Assembly (NCBI GenBank): GCA_021159105.1
Contig: JAGGSM010000299.1
Location: 1-12,373 of the forward strand
Direction of reading: 5' to 3'
DNA: 12,373 nt
Source: Candidatus Bipolaricaulota bacterium
GTDB lineage: Bacteria > Bipolaricaulota > Bipolaricaulia > UBA7950 > UBA9294
Shown: piece by piece, positions 1-5,771 of the stretch
How positions within the stretch are numbered: position 1 is the stretch's first letter
How the letters are laid out: every line of letters starts with the position of its first letter
Made by a program: the position numbers and the translations under genes
Notes under the pieces: model-generated
Databases searched by the model: none
What the model saw: only the letters and a program-made list of their open reading frames with translations
What the model was told of the DNA's origin: nothing

Positions 1-179
1 AGTCTCTCCACGACAAGGTCGTAGGACTCGTCGATCATCTCCTCGATCTCATCGTTGGGGATGCGCGCATCCGAGATGCTTCCATCGAGGATGATCGTGT
101 TCCAGTGACGCTTGTTCATGTAGTAACCGGGAATGGACGCCGGATAGCTGTCGCGGAGCATGAGGGCAATCTCGACCCC
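1..179 (-). pseudogene. MmcQ/YjbR-family protein, C-terminal remnant (partial)
   Basis: Read on the minus strand, this stretch encodes the C-terminal half of a small MmcQ/YjbR-like (DUF419) protein. The hallmark PGYYMNKRHWNT is present, followed by ILDGSI, a short acidic segment and EEMIDESYDLVVERL. The frame is open to the window edge, so the true stop lies just outside. Family members are about 110-120 residues and begin with some 50 residues that are absent here. Upstream (above about position 179) the reading frame stays open only briefly, does not resemble the family, and reaches a stop codon near 255. At the same point sequence on the other strand starts to look like an alpha/beta-hydrolase, so the gene appears cut by a rearrangement. 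The family has a DNA-binding-like fold but no firmly established general function. I am confident of the family and less so of the exact junction. Confidence 0.7.
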
Positions 180-561
180 GGTCCGGGAATCGTGACTAGG
201 CCGACCTGCGCACAGTCCGAGGAGCAATACGTGAAGAGTGGCTACGCTATGTTTCTGAGGGTGTTAGCCTCCAAAGGCTGGGCCGATTACGCGGGGACGG
301 TACAGGCATCGGATCCTGTGGCCATGTACAGAAGCGCTGTATCACTAATTAGAGATAGGCGACCGACATTTCGCGAGCAACTCTTGGCCCTCTCCATTCC
401 GCGCACGTTCATCTTCGGGCAGAAAACCCTGCCCCAGTCCGGACGTCGAGGCTCTCTCAGCTAAGGGGATCAACGTGCGCATTGTGGAGAACTCCGGCCA
501 CGACATGATGAACGATAACCCGGACGGATTCGCCGAGGCAATCGCTGAGGCGATATCCTAG
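165..561 (+). pseudogene. Alpha/beta-hydrolase remnant, truncated and frameshifted
   Basis: The C-terminal part of an alpha/beta-hydrolase is readable in two frames. From about 165 to about 440 the frame gives the lid/cap region (for example SEEQYVKSGYAMFLRVLA) and then a beta strand, IPRTFIFGQKTLP. The continuation DVEALSAKGINVRIVENSGH starts at 442 in the next frame and ends at the TAG at 559-561, with DMMNDNPDGFAEAIAEAIS. The NSGHDMM segment carries what should be the catalytic histidine. The nucleophile-elbow half (GxSxG) is missing because the 5' end is fused to the yjbR remnant. A single indel near 430-441 explains the frame change. With both truncation and frameshift the gene is almost certainly dead. 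A sequencing error could explain the frameshift but not the missing N-terminal half. Confidence 0.7.
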
Positions 562-644
562 AGCTTTCGTAGGTTCATCGCGCACTTCTGGGGGCGAGGT
601 TCGCAACAAATCTCTGCGACAATCTAATCGAGAACTGCAGGTGC

Positions 645-673
645 TTGTGCCGCCTATTGGCACGGGGTACTAT
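645..673 (+). promoter_or_regulatory. Candidate promoter of the chrB-like operon, with a palindrome in the spacer
   Basis: A weak -35-like TTGTGC (645-650) and a -10-like TACTAT (668-673) are separated by 17 nt. The spacer contains most of a 5-bp inverted repeat, GTGCC-7 nt-GGCAC (648-664). Transcription would begin near 680, 17 nt before the first chrB-like ATG. The hexamers match consensus only partly. The inverted repeat could be an operator or chance. It is the only promoter-like arrangement I see in 562-696. Confidence 0.25.
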
Positions 674-696
674 CGAGAAACGAGAGGAAAGATAAC

Positions 697-1158
697 ATGA
701 AGTGGATTACACGCGAGCACGGTAACATCGATCGAATAGCCGGTCCATGGCTGATCAAGCGGTTCATCGATCCGGAGGCGCAGTTTATCTTCGTGCCGCG
801 GGAGGAAGTGCTGGGTGTAGCGGAGAAGCTGGGGGCAATATCGTTCGATACCGATGGGGCCGATTTTGCGCGCGAGAAGCTCCCGGAAGGGGGCGAAGCA
901 TGCACATTTGTCACCCTGCTGATGCGACACGGCCTGTGGGAGAAGGATCCGGCACTCGCCTTGGTGGGAAAGGTCGTATGCGCCGCCAACGGCCACCCCG
1001 AGCGTTCGCCCTTCCACGAACCCGAAGGGGAAGGCTTGAGCGCGATCGCGCATGGATTCGCTCTCATGACCAGGGACGATCACAAGAAGATCGCTTGGGA
1101 GAGCCCGATGTACGACGCCCTGTACGAATGGGCGAAGAAAAAGGTCGCTAACGCCTGA
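697..1158 (+). CDS. ChrB C-terminal-domain (Chrome_Resist-type) protein, copy 1
   Basis: This 153-residue protein is essentially one ChrB C-terminal/Chrome_Resist domain. It shows the characteristic start MKWITREHGNIDR, then PWLIKRFIDPEAQFIFV, the mid-domain CTFVTLL, and the C-terminal DDHKKIAWESPMYDALYEW. In ChrB proteins this domain follows a regulatory N-terminal domain and is tied to chromate sensing or resistance; stand-alone versions are poorly characterised. The start has the SD-like AGAGGAAAG. It is a tandem paralogue of the next gene, which begins 87 nt after this stop. Compared with that copy, this one has Gly instead of Cys at residue 16 (AGPW versus ACPW) and Arg instead of His at residue 59 (FAREK versus FSHEQ). 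Both are positions where I recall the family being conserved. It retains Cys69 in the CTF motif. Family assignment is firm; a chromate-specific role is only inferred. Confidence 0.88.
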   Translation: MKWITREHGNIDRIAGPWLIKRFIDPEAQFIFVPREEVLGVAEKLGAISFDTDGADFAREKLPEGGEACTFVTLLMRHGLWEKDPALALVGKVVCAANGHPERSPFHEPEGEGLSAIAHGFALMTRDDHKKIAWESPMYDALYEWAKKKVANA

Positions 1159-1244
1159 TTACAACAGCAGTTCTCTTGTAATATGAAGTAGTTCAGCGTA
1201 GAGTCTGGAAGAATAGATCTGTATCGGGACAAAGGAGGTCCAAT

Positions 1245-1700
1245 ATGAAGTGGGTAACGCGTGAACACGGTAACATCGATCGGGTGGCCTGCCCGTGGCT
1301 GATCAAGCGGTTCATCGATCCGGAGGCGCAGTTTATCTTTGTGGGGCGGGACGAGGTGCTCGATGTGGCGAAGAAGCTTGGGGCCAAGTCGTTCGATGGA
1401 AAGGGCACGGACTTCTCCCACGAACAGACGCCGGACGGCGAGGTCTGCACCTTCGTCACCCTGATGCAGCACCACGACCTGTGGGGTAAGGACCCGGCGC
1501 TCGATCTGGTGGCGAAGATCGTCTCCACCGCCGACGTCAATCCGGAAACATCCGCCTATCACGAGCCGGAGGAGGCTGGACTCTCCGCGATCGCCTACGG
1601 CTTCGCCCTCCTCTCTCCGGATGATCATCAGAAGATCGCCTGGGAAACGCCGATGTACGATGCCCTGTACGAGTGGGCGAAGAAGAAGACATCAAGCTGA
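1245..1700 (+). CDS. ChrB C-terminal-domain (Chrome_Resist-type) protein, copy 2
   Basis: This 151-residue paralogue of the preceding gene starts after a strong Shine-Dalgarno AAAGGAGGTCC (1231-1241). It has the canonical residues that copy 1 lacks: Cys16 in VACPWLIKRF, His59 in DFSHEQ, and Cys68 in EVCTF. These make plausible metal or oxyanion-coordinating positions, although ligand function is my inference. The C-terminal PMYDALYEWAKKK is shared with copy 1. Its stop is 5 nt before the GTG of the MFS transporter, so the two are almost certainly co-transcribed and possibly translationally coupled. The arrangement suggests a small cytoplasmic partner or sensor working with an exporter. Neither copy has the N-terminal PaaX-like regulatory domain of full-length ChrB. 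This copy looks the more likely of the two to be functional. Confidence 0.9.
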   Translation: MKWVTREHGNIDRVACPWLIKRFIDPEAQFIFVGRDEVLDVAKKLGAKSFDGKGTDFSHEQTPDGEVCTFVTLMQHHDLWGKDPALDLVAKIVSTADVNPETSAYHEPEEAGLSAIAYGFALLSPDDHQKIAWETPMYDALYEWAKKKTSS

Positions 1701-1705
1701 TTTAA

Positions 1706-2929
1706 GTGAAGGACGCTGAGCGACGCGAGCGCATCCCGCGACGGTTCTTCGCCCTGTGCGCGATCGACTTCTCCGCCCGCACGAGCTACAACATGGCGCG
1801 GACGCCGGTCCTGCCGCTGTTCGCCGCCTCGCTCGGCGCTTCTCCGGCGATGGTCGGACTGATCGTTGCAGCATCGACGATCACAGGGATCTTCCTAAAG
1901 GCCCCGGCAGGGGCGATTTCCGACCAGATCGGAAGGCGCCGGACGCTCCTGTTCGGCGCCGCGGTCTTCGGACTGACGCCGTTCCTCTACCTCTTGGTTG
2001 GAAGCGATTGGCAGCTCCTGCCGATCCGCTTCTTCCACGGGATGGCGACCGCGATCTACGGGCCGGTGGTGATGGCGGCGGCCGCCGCGCTCGCCGGGGC
2101 GCGAAAAGGGGAACTGCTGGCCTGGTTCTCACTGATCAAGATCGCCACCAACGCCCTCGGCGGTTTCCTCGCCGGCGGGCTCCTCTACCTCCTGGCGAGC
2201 GGCGGAGAACCGAGCGTGGGGAATTTCCACACGATCTATGCGATCATAGGCGGGGTCGGCGTCCTGTCGCTGGTGATCGCTGTGTGGCTCATCCCGGGGA
2301 TGCGCGAGGACGCGCGGGAGAAGGCGCGCAGCGTGCGGGAGATCTACAGGAAGACCGTGCGAGGATTGGTTGAAGTGGTGCGCTCCGGGCCGGTCGTCCT
2401 CACCGCGGGGATGGAAGGGGTGCAGAACATGACGATGGGCGTCCTGCACGCCTTCCTCCCTCTGTACGTGGTCGAAAAGGCGGGCCTGAACGTGGCATTG
2501 GCTGGGCTGCTGTGGACGATCCTCACCGGTACGAGCGTGATCGCCAAGCCTCTTATGGGACGGATCTCCGACCGCTACGGTAGGCGCTCTCCGATCGTCG
2601 TTGGGATGATTCTGTGCGCCGTTCCCTTCGCTCTGATCCCACTGTTCAGTTCGTTCTGGATCCTCGCCGCGCTGGCGGTCCTGTTCGGGTTGGGGGAGGC
2701 GTTTGTGACCACATCGACCGGAGCGCTTGTCGCAGACCTGGCGAAGCGGGAATCGCTCGGCGCGGCGATGGGGGTGTTCGGGACGATCGCCGACACAGGC
2801 CAAGCGCTCGGGCCGATCATCATCGGGCTACTACTGGCAAAGATCGGTTACCTACCCGCCTTCTCACTCCTCTCCGGCTTCCTTCTCGCTTGGACTGCCC
2901 TGTTCGTACGGACACGTAGTACAGCATAA
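1706..2929 (+). CDS. Major facilitator superfamily (MFS) transporter
   Basis: A 407-residue polytopic membrane protein of typical 12-TM MFS length. The first helix begins around FFALCAIDFSARTSYNM. MFS motif A occurs in both halves: GAISDQIGRRRT at about residues 69-80 after TM2, and GRISDRYGRRSP at about 285-296 in the equivalent loop of the C-terminal six helices. The substrate cannot be read from sequence; drug- or metabolite-efflux types look like this. The GTG start at 1706 is 5 nt past the upstream chrB-like stop and keeps all of TM1; the first in-frame ATG (1793) would cut into TM1. Placement directly after two ChrB-domain genes suggests a shared resistance or detoxification role. No ChrA-type chromate transporter is in the window. 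Family assignment is strong; substrate is unknown. Confidence 0.92.
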   Translation: MKDAERRERIPRRFFALCAIDFSARTSYNMARTPVLPLFAASLGASPAMVGLIVAASTITGIFLKAPAGAISDQIGRRRTLLFGAAVFGLTPFLYLLVGSDWQLLPIRFFHGMATAIYGPVVMAAAAALAGARKGELLAWFSLIKIATNALGGFLAGGLLYLLASGGEPSVGNFHTIYAIIGGVGVLSLVIAVWLIPGMREDAREKARSVREIYRKTVRGLVEVVRSGPVVLTAGMEGVQNMTMGVLHAFLPLYVVEKAGLNVALAGLLWTILTGTSVIAKPLMGRISDRYGRRSPIVVGMILCAVPFALIPLFSSFWILAALAVLFGLGEAFVTTSTGALVADLAKRESLGAAMGVFGTIADTGQALGPIIIGLLLAKIGYLPAFSLLSGFLLAWTALFVRTRSTA

Positions 2930-2958
2930 GCAGACAGAATCTCCTCATTCAGTCGCCT

Positions 2959-2994
2959 GATGCAGAGCTGGCTGCATCCTTGGAGCGCAAGGAT
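2959..2994 (+). other. Overlapping alternative hairpins after the MFS gene
   Basis: Two mutually exclusive stem-loops follow the MFS stop: GATGCAG-6 nt-CTGCATC (2959-2978) and ATCCTT-7 nt-AAGGAT (2976-2994), sharing the ATC at 2976-2978. Neither is followed by a T tract, so neither qualifies as a standard intrinsic terminator. They might weakly terminate or insulate the operon, or be chance. Confidence 0.2.
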
Positions 2995-3021
2995 TGACTT
3001 ACAGGGGGTGTTCATTGTAAG
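2994..3021 (+). promoter_or_regulatory. Candidate promoter for the PKD-like exported protein
   Basis: TTGACT (2994-2999) matches five of six -35 consensus bases. TGTAAG (3016-3021) is a modest -10 at 16-nt spacing. Transcription would start near 3028, leaving a leader of about 85 nt before the ATG at 3114. The -10 is weak, so this is tentative. Confidence 0.35.
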
Positions 3022-3113
3022 GTAAACGGTGTGAGGGGGATCGGCCGGTGGCAGCTGCAGGCGGAATCGCATGTATGTTTAATGGCGCCGGCAACTTCAA
3101 GGAGGTGCATACG

Positions 3114-4151
3114 ATGAATGACAACTCAACATGGCTGATCCTCGTTGCAATGCTGGGGATTGCAGTAGCGGTCTTTCTCTTTTCTGCCGCGCCAGCGTCC
3201 GATGTGGGCTCAGAGGATCCCGTTGCCGCCACGGTTCAGCAGACTCAGCCCGTGATCGTACAGAGGCCCGTTGTACAGCAAACTGCGGTGAGTGCTCCAC
3301 TTGTTGTCGATGCGGGGGCTAACGTCACCTTAAACGAGCGGGAGAGCGTGCGCCTGCACGGTTCGGCGCAGGGCGTGGGGAACGGCGCGGTTGCCTACCA
3401 CTGGAGCGCTGAAGGAAGGCGCGGAAGGTTTGACAACTCGTTCCAGCAGAATCCGATCTACACAGCACCGTCTGTCTGTGGCTGCGATGAGTGTATCACG
3501 CTAACCCTGACCGTGACCGATTCAAATGGTGTGAGCGCCAGTGATCAGATGTACGTGCGAGTGCGCGGCGATCCCTTGAACTGTGGTACTCCTCAGATGA
3601 GCTCGCAGTGCCAAGATCGGCCAAACCCGTGTTGGACCCCGCCCAAGATCAACCGCTGTCAGCACGAGCAACCGCCGTGCGAATCCCAGTGCATCCAACA
3701 CGTTACCATCCCGACGTGTAACGTGGCGCCGGCACCGTGCTGTTCCTCCCCCTGCGGCTGGAACCCTGGGTATCCGCTTCCGGCACAGAATGTGACGATT
3801 CGGCCTGCGGACAGGCCAAGCCCGCTCATCGAGCGACGCTATCCTTCCTCAATGAGCGAGAATGGAGCCGTCAGACTCCACGGCAGGGTGACCAATCCGG
3901 CGTGCACCGATGTATGCTTCTCCTGGAAGGCGAGCAAGGGGACGTTCGAGGATGCCGACACCCTGACGCCGATCTACCACGCGCCGATGTCGGATCGCTT
4001 CGGCGGAGAAGACGCGACGATTACGCTCACTATTCACGATGAGTACGGCAACGAGGCGTACGACCAGATCAAGATCCACATCAATAACCTAGACTACAGC
4101 GGCTCCCCTGACGCGAGTTCGTCCAACAACTGGCTGATGCGAAGGCCGTAG
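3114..4151 (+). CDS. Anchored exported protein with two PKD/Ig-like domains and a Cys/Pro-rich linker
   Basis: The best start is the ATG at 3114, preceded by AAGGAGGTG (3100-3108); an in-frame GTG 66 nt upstream lacks such a site. The 345-residue product has an N-terminal hydrophobic helix (about residues 7-26) that acts as signal anchor or signal peptide. A Gln/Val-rich stretch follows (about 40-60), then a PKD/Ig-like domain (about 64-151), a Cys/Pro-rich linker (about 157-214) and a second PKD/Ig-like domain (about 238-326). The two domains are clear duplicates: both have VRLHG, a Trp core strand, PIY.AP, ITLT, and a D..G..A.DQ ending. There are 15 cysteines (122, 124, 127, 157, 166, 173, 182, 189, 193, 202, 209, 210, 214, 264, 268), ten of them in the linker, suggesting disulfides or metal binding outside the cytoplasm. 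The specific function is unknown. It converges on the next gene. Confidence 0.8.
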   Translation: MNDNSTWLILVAMLGIAVAVFLFSAAPASDVGSEDPVAATVQQTQPVIVQRPVVQQTAVSAPLVVDAGANVTLNERESVRLHGSAQGVGNGAVAYHWSAEGRRGRFDNSFQQNPIYTAPSVCGCDECITLTLTVTDSNGVSASDQMYVRVRGDPLNCGTPQMSSQCQDRPNPCWTPPKINRCQHEQPPCESQCIQHVTIPTCNVAPAPCCSSPCGWNPGYPLPAQNVTIRPADRPSPLIERRYPSSMSENGAVRLHGRVTNPACTDVCFSWKASKGTFEDADTLTPIYHAPMSDRFGGEDATITLTIHDEYGNEAYDQIKIHINNLDYSGSPDASSSNNWLMRRP

Positions 4152-4153
4152 CG

Positions 4154-4483
4154 CTACAGATTCTCCACGTCTCCTGGATCGGCGAAGTAGGTGTTGTCAA
4201 CCTGCCAGCGCTTGATGGCGCACCATCCCCAGGGGGCGTATATGCCCGCGGTAATGATCGACAGGAAGAGGATCTTCAGCCACAGTGAGAAGATGCCCAT
4301 CCCCGTCCCGGTGAACACCAATTGCTTGCCATCGATGAGCGTATTCTCGGCGATCCACCGCTGCTGTGCCGCGTATGCGGCCGGCCAGTACAGGCCGAGG
4401 GTAATCGCCGTCAGAAGACCCGTCCAAAGTGTAAGCCAGAAGTAGCTCCTGCCTGTCCCATGAAACTCGAACTTTCCGTGCAT
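4154..4483 (-). CDS. Small DUF898-like (YjgN-type) membrane protein
   Basis: A 109-residue membrane protein made of two tandem repeats. The first runs from FEFHGTGRSYFW through LTAITLGLYWPAAYAAQQRWIAENT. The second runs from FTGTGMGIFSLW through SIITAGIYAPWGWCAIKRWQVDNTYF. Each repeat has the F.GTG opening, a hydrophobic helix ending in T.G.Y.PW/A, and an aromatic-basic RW segment, which is the DUF898/YjgN pattern; no biochemical function is established. I start at the ATG complementary to 4481-4483, with GGGGGT just upstream and the repeat beginning within a few residues. The frame is open further upstream, but that would run through the tRNA-Cys promoter and encode sequence unlike the family. 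The stop is 2 nt from that of the convergent PKD-like gene, leaving no room for a separate terminator. Confidence 0.75.
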   Translation of the reverse strand: MHGKFEFHGTGRSYFWLTLWTGLLTAITLGLYWPAAYAAQQRWIAENTLIDGKQLVFTGTGMGIFSLWLKILFLSIITAGIYAPWGWCAIKRWQVDNTYFADPGDVENL

Positions 4484-4558
4484 TGTCGTACCCCCGTTTT
4501 TCCCAAGCATAGAAAGGGAGGGTATCGACATGCAAACTTCGCTAGTTGCACCGGGCCG

Positions 4559-4587
4559 TTGACGGATCTTGCTTGAGCCCCTATAAT
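4559..4587 (+). promoter_or_regulatory. Strong sigma-70 promoter for the tRNA-Cys/tRNA-Val unit
   Basis: TTGACG (4559-4564, five of six) and a perfect TATAAT (4582-4587) are separated by exactly 17 nt. The expected start is near 4594, about 5 nt before mature tRNA-Cys. This is the best promoter in the window and suits a stable RNA gene. Confidence 0.85.
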
Positions 4588-4598
4588 CTTTCCTGCTT

Positions 4599-4670
4599 GG
4601 CGGCGTAGCCAAGTGGAAAGGCAAGGGACTGCAAATCCCTGATTCACCGGTTCGAATCCGGTCGCCGCCT
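4599..4670 (+). tRNA. tRNA-Cys (anticodon GCA)
   Basis: A full cloverleaf folds. The acceptor GGCGGCG (4599-4605) pairs with CGCCGCC (4663-4669), with discriminator T4670. The anticodon stem AGGGA/TCCCT (4624-4628 with 4636-4640) encloses loop CTGCAAA with anticodon GCA at 4631-4633. The T arm contains CCGG-TTCGAAT-CCGG. The discriminator U is the expected identity base for Cys. CCA is not encoded (CTT follows). tRNA-Val lies 15 nt downstream and the two are likely co-transcribed. Confidence 0.95.
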
Positions 4671-4685
4671 CTTGCTAATTCGATT

Positions 4686-4761
4686 GGGTGGTTAGCTCAG
4701 CTGGGAGAGCGCATGCTTGACGTGCATGAGGCCAGAGGTTCGAGTCCTCTACCACCCACCA
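4686..4761 (+). tRNA. tRNA-Val (anticodon GAC), CCA encoded
   Basis: The acceptor GGGTGGT (4686-4692) pairs with ACCACCC (4751-4757), with discriminator A4758 and genomically encoded CCA (4759-4761). The anticodon stem CATGC/GCATG encloses loop TTGACGT with anticodon GAC. The T arm is AGAGG-TTCGAGT-CCTCT. It is the second gene of the unit driven by the promoter at 4559-4587. Unlike its neighbour tRNA-Cys and tRNA-Gln further on, it encodes CCA. Confidence 0.95.
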
Positions 4762-4889
4762 GGTCAGCGTTTGTGCGCACCACGCCCTTGTATTTCGTTC
4801 CACCTCCCTGCTACCACAACCGGCAATAAACGTGTATTATCACCCGTCAGGTAGATTAGCTCATAGGCACGCTTGCAAAGGAGGATGTG

Positions 4890-5741
4890 ATGGATGTTGT
4901 GGATCTGAAGAAGAAGGCGAACAAGCTGCGGGGTGATGTGCTGCAGATGGTGACCCACGCCAATTCCGGGCACCCAGGGGGCGCGATGGGGATGGCCGAT
5001 GATCTGACCGTCCTCTACTACCGCTACCTGCGTCATGATCCGCAGAACCCCAACTGGCCGGATCGGGATCGATTCCTCCTTTCAAACGGGCATACCTGCC
5101 CAATTCTCTACGCAATACTCGCCGACCGCGGCTACTTCCCGCGCGAGGAGCTATGGCACCTGCGCACGTTCGGAGCGCTCCTGCAGGGGCATCCATCGAC
5201 CGCATGGAAGATCCCGGGGGTGGAGATGTCGAGTGGATCGCTGGGAAATGGCCTCTCCGTTGCTGTGGGGATGGCCCTAGCAGCAAAGCTGGCGGAGAAG
5301 GACACGCGCATCTACTGCTCGATCTCCGATGCCGAGTGTCAGGAGGGGCAGCCGTGGGAGGCAGCGACCGCTGCCGTGCATCACCGCGCGGACAACCTTT
5401 GCGCCATCCTCGACTGGAACATGTGCCAGATCGACGGCTACACCAGCAGCGTAATGGATGTCGGTGATCTTGCGGCCAAGTTCAAGAGCTTCGGTTGGAA
5501 CGTGCACGAGATCAGTGGCCACGACTACGACGAGATCATCGCCGCATTCGATGAATTCATCACTAGCCAGGGATCGGGAAGACCTACACTCATCGCCTCG
5601 CACAACATCCTCGGCAAAGGCGTCTCATTCATGGAGAACAACCCCAAGTGGCACCACGGTGCCCTCTCGCGCGAGCAGATGGAAGAGGCGTTCGCGGAGC
5701 TGGGCCTGGGCGTGCCAAATTGGGATGAGATCAAGCCCTAG
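4890..5741 (+). CDS. Transketolase, N-terminal (thiamine-diphosphate-binding) subunit
   Basis: This 283-residue protein corresponds to the N-terminal pyrophosphate-binding half of transketolase, as found in lineages with a split enzyme. Recognisable segments are NSGHPGGAMGMA (25-36), RDRFLLSNGH, the GHP and PGVEMSSGSLGNGLS region, and the ThDP/Mg motif. That motif normally begins GDGE and ends about 30 residues later with N. Here it is SDAE (146-149), with the Asn at 177 in DWNMCQIDG, so the metal-binding Asp and Asn remain while both glycines are changed. The catalytic C-terminal pyrimidine-binding half is neither fused nor adjacent: the next gene is fabK. I prefer ATG 4890, 5 nt after AAAGGAGG (4877-4884), over GTG 4887, which is only 2 nt away. 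A complete enzyme would need a partner encoded elsewhere. Confidence 0.88.
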   Translation: MDVVDLKKKANKLRGDVLQMVTHANSGHPGGAMGMADDLTVLYYRYLRHDPQNPNWPDRDRFLLSNGHTCPILYAILADRGYFPREELWHLRTFGALLQGHPSTAWKIPGVEMSSGSLGNGLSVAVGMALAAKLAEKDTRIYCSISDAECQEGQPWEAATAAVHHRADNLCAILDWNMCQIDGYTSSVMDVGDLAAKFKSFGWNVHEISGHDYDEIIAAFDEFITSQGSGRPTLIASHNILGKGVSFMENNPKWHHGALSREQMEEAFAELGLGVPNWDEIKP

Positions 5742-5771
5742 GTCCAACAAGAAGAATGAACGGAGATCACA

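Noticed and set aside
105..160. 5' extension of the hydrolase frame on the plus strand
   Set aside because: This part is antisense to the clear MNKRHWNT-containing yjbR remnant and has no hydrolase similarity.
2959..2994. Rho-independent terminator of the MFS operon
   Set aside because: Stems are short and no T tract follows; kept only as low-confidence alternative hairpins.
3048..3113. 22-codon upstream extension of the PKD-like protein from a GTG at 3048
   Set aside because: No ribosome-binding site there. ATG 3114 has AAGGAGGTG at the right distance and puts the hydrophobic signal-anchor at the N-terminus.
4484..4624. N-terminal extension of the DUF898-like protein on the minus strand
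   Set aside because: It would run through the consensus tRNA-Cys promoter and part of the tRNA itself, and the added residues do not resemble the family, whose first repeat begins at ATG 4483.
4812..4840. Promoter of the transketolase gene using TATTAT at 4835-4840
   Set aside because: No acceptable -35 hexamer at 15-19 nt; transcription could equally read through from the tRNA unit.
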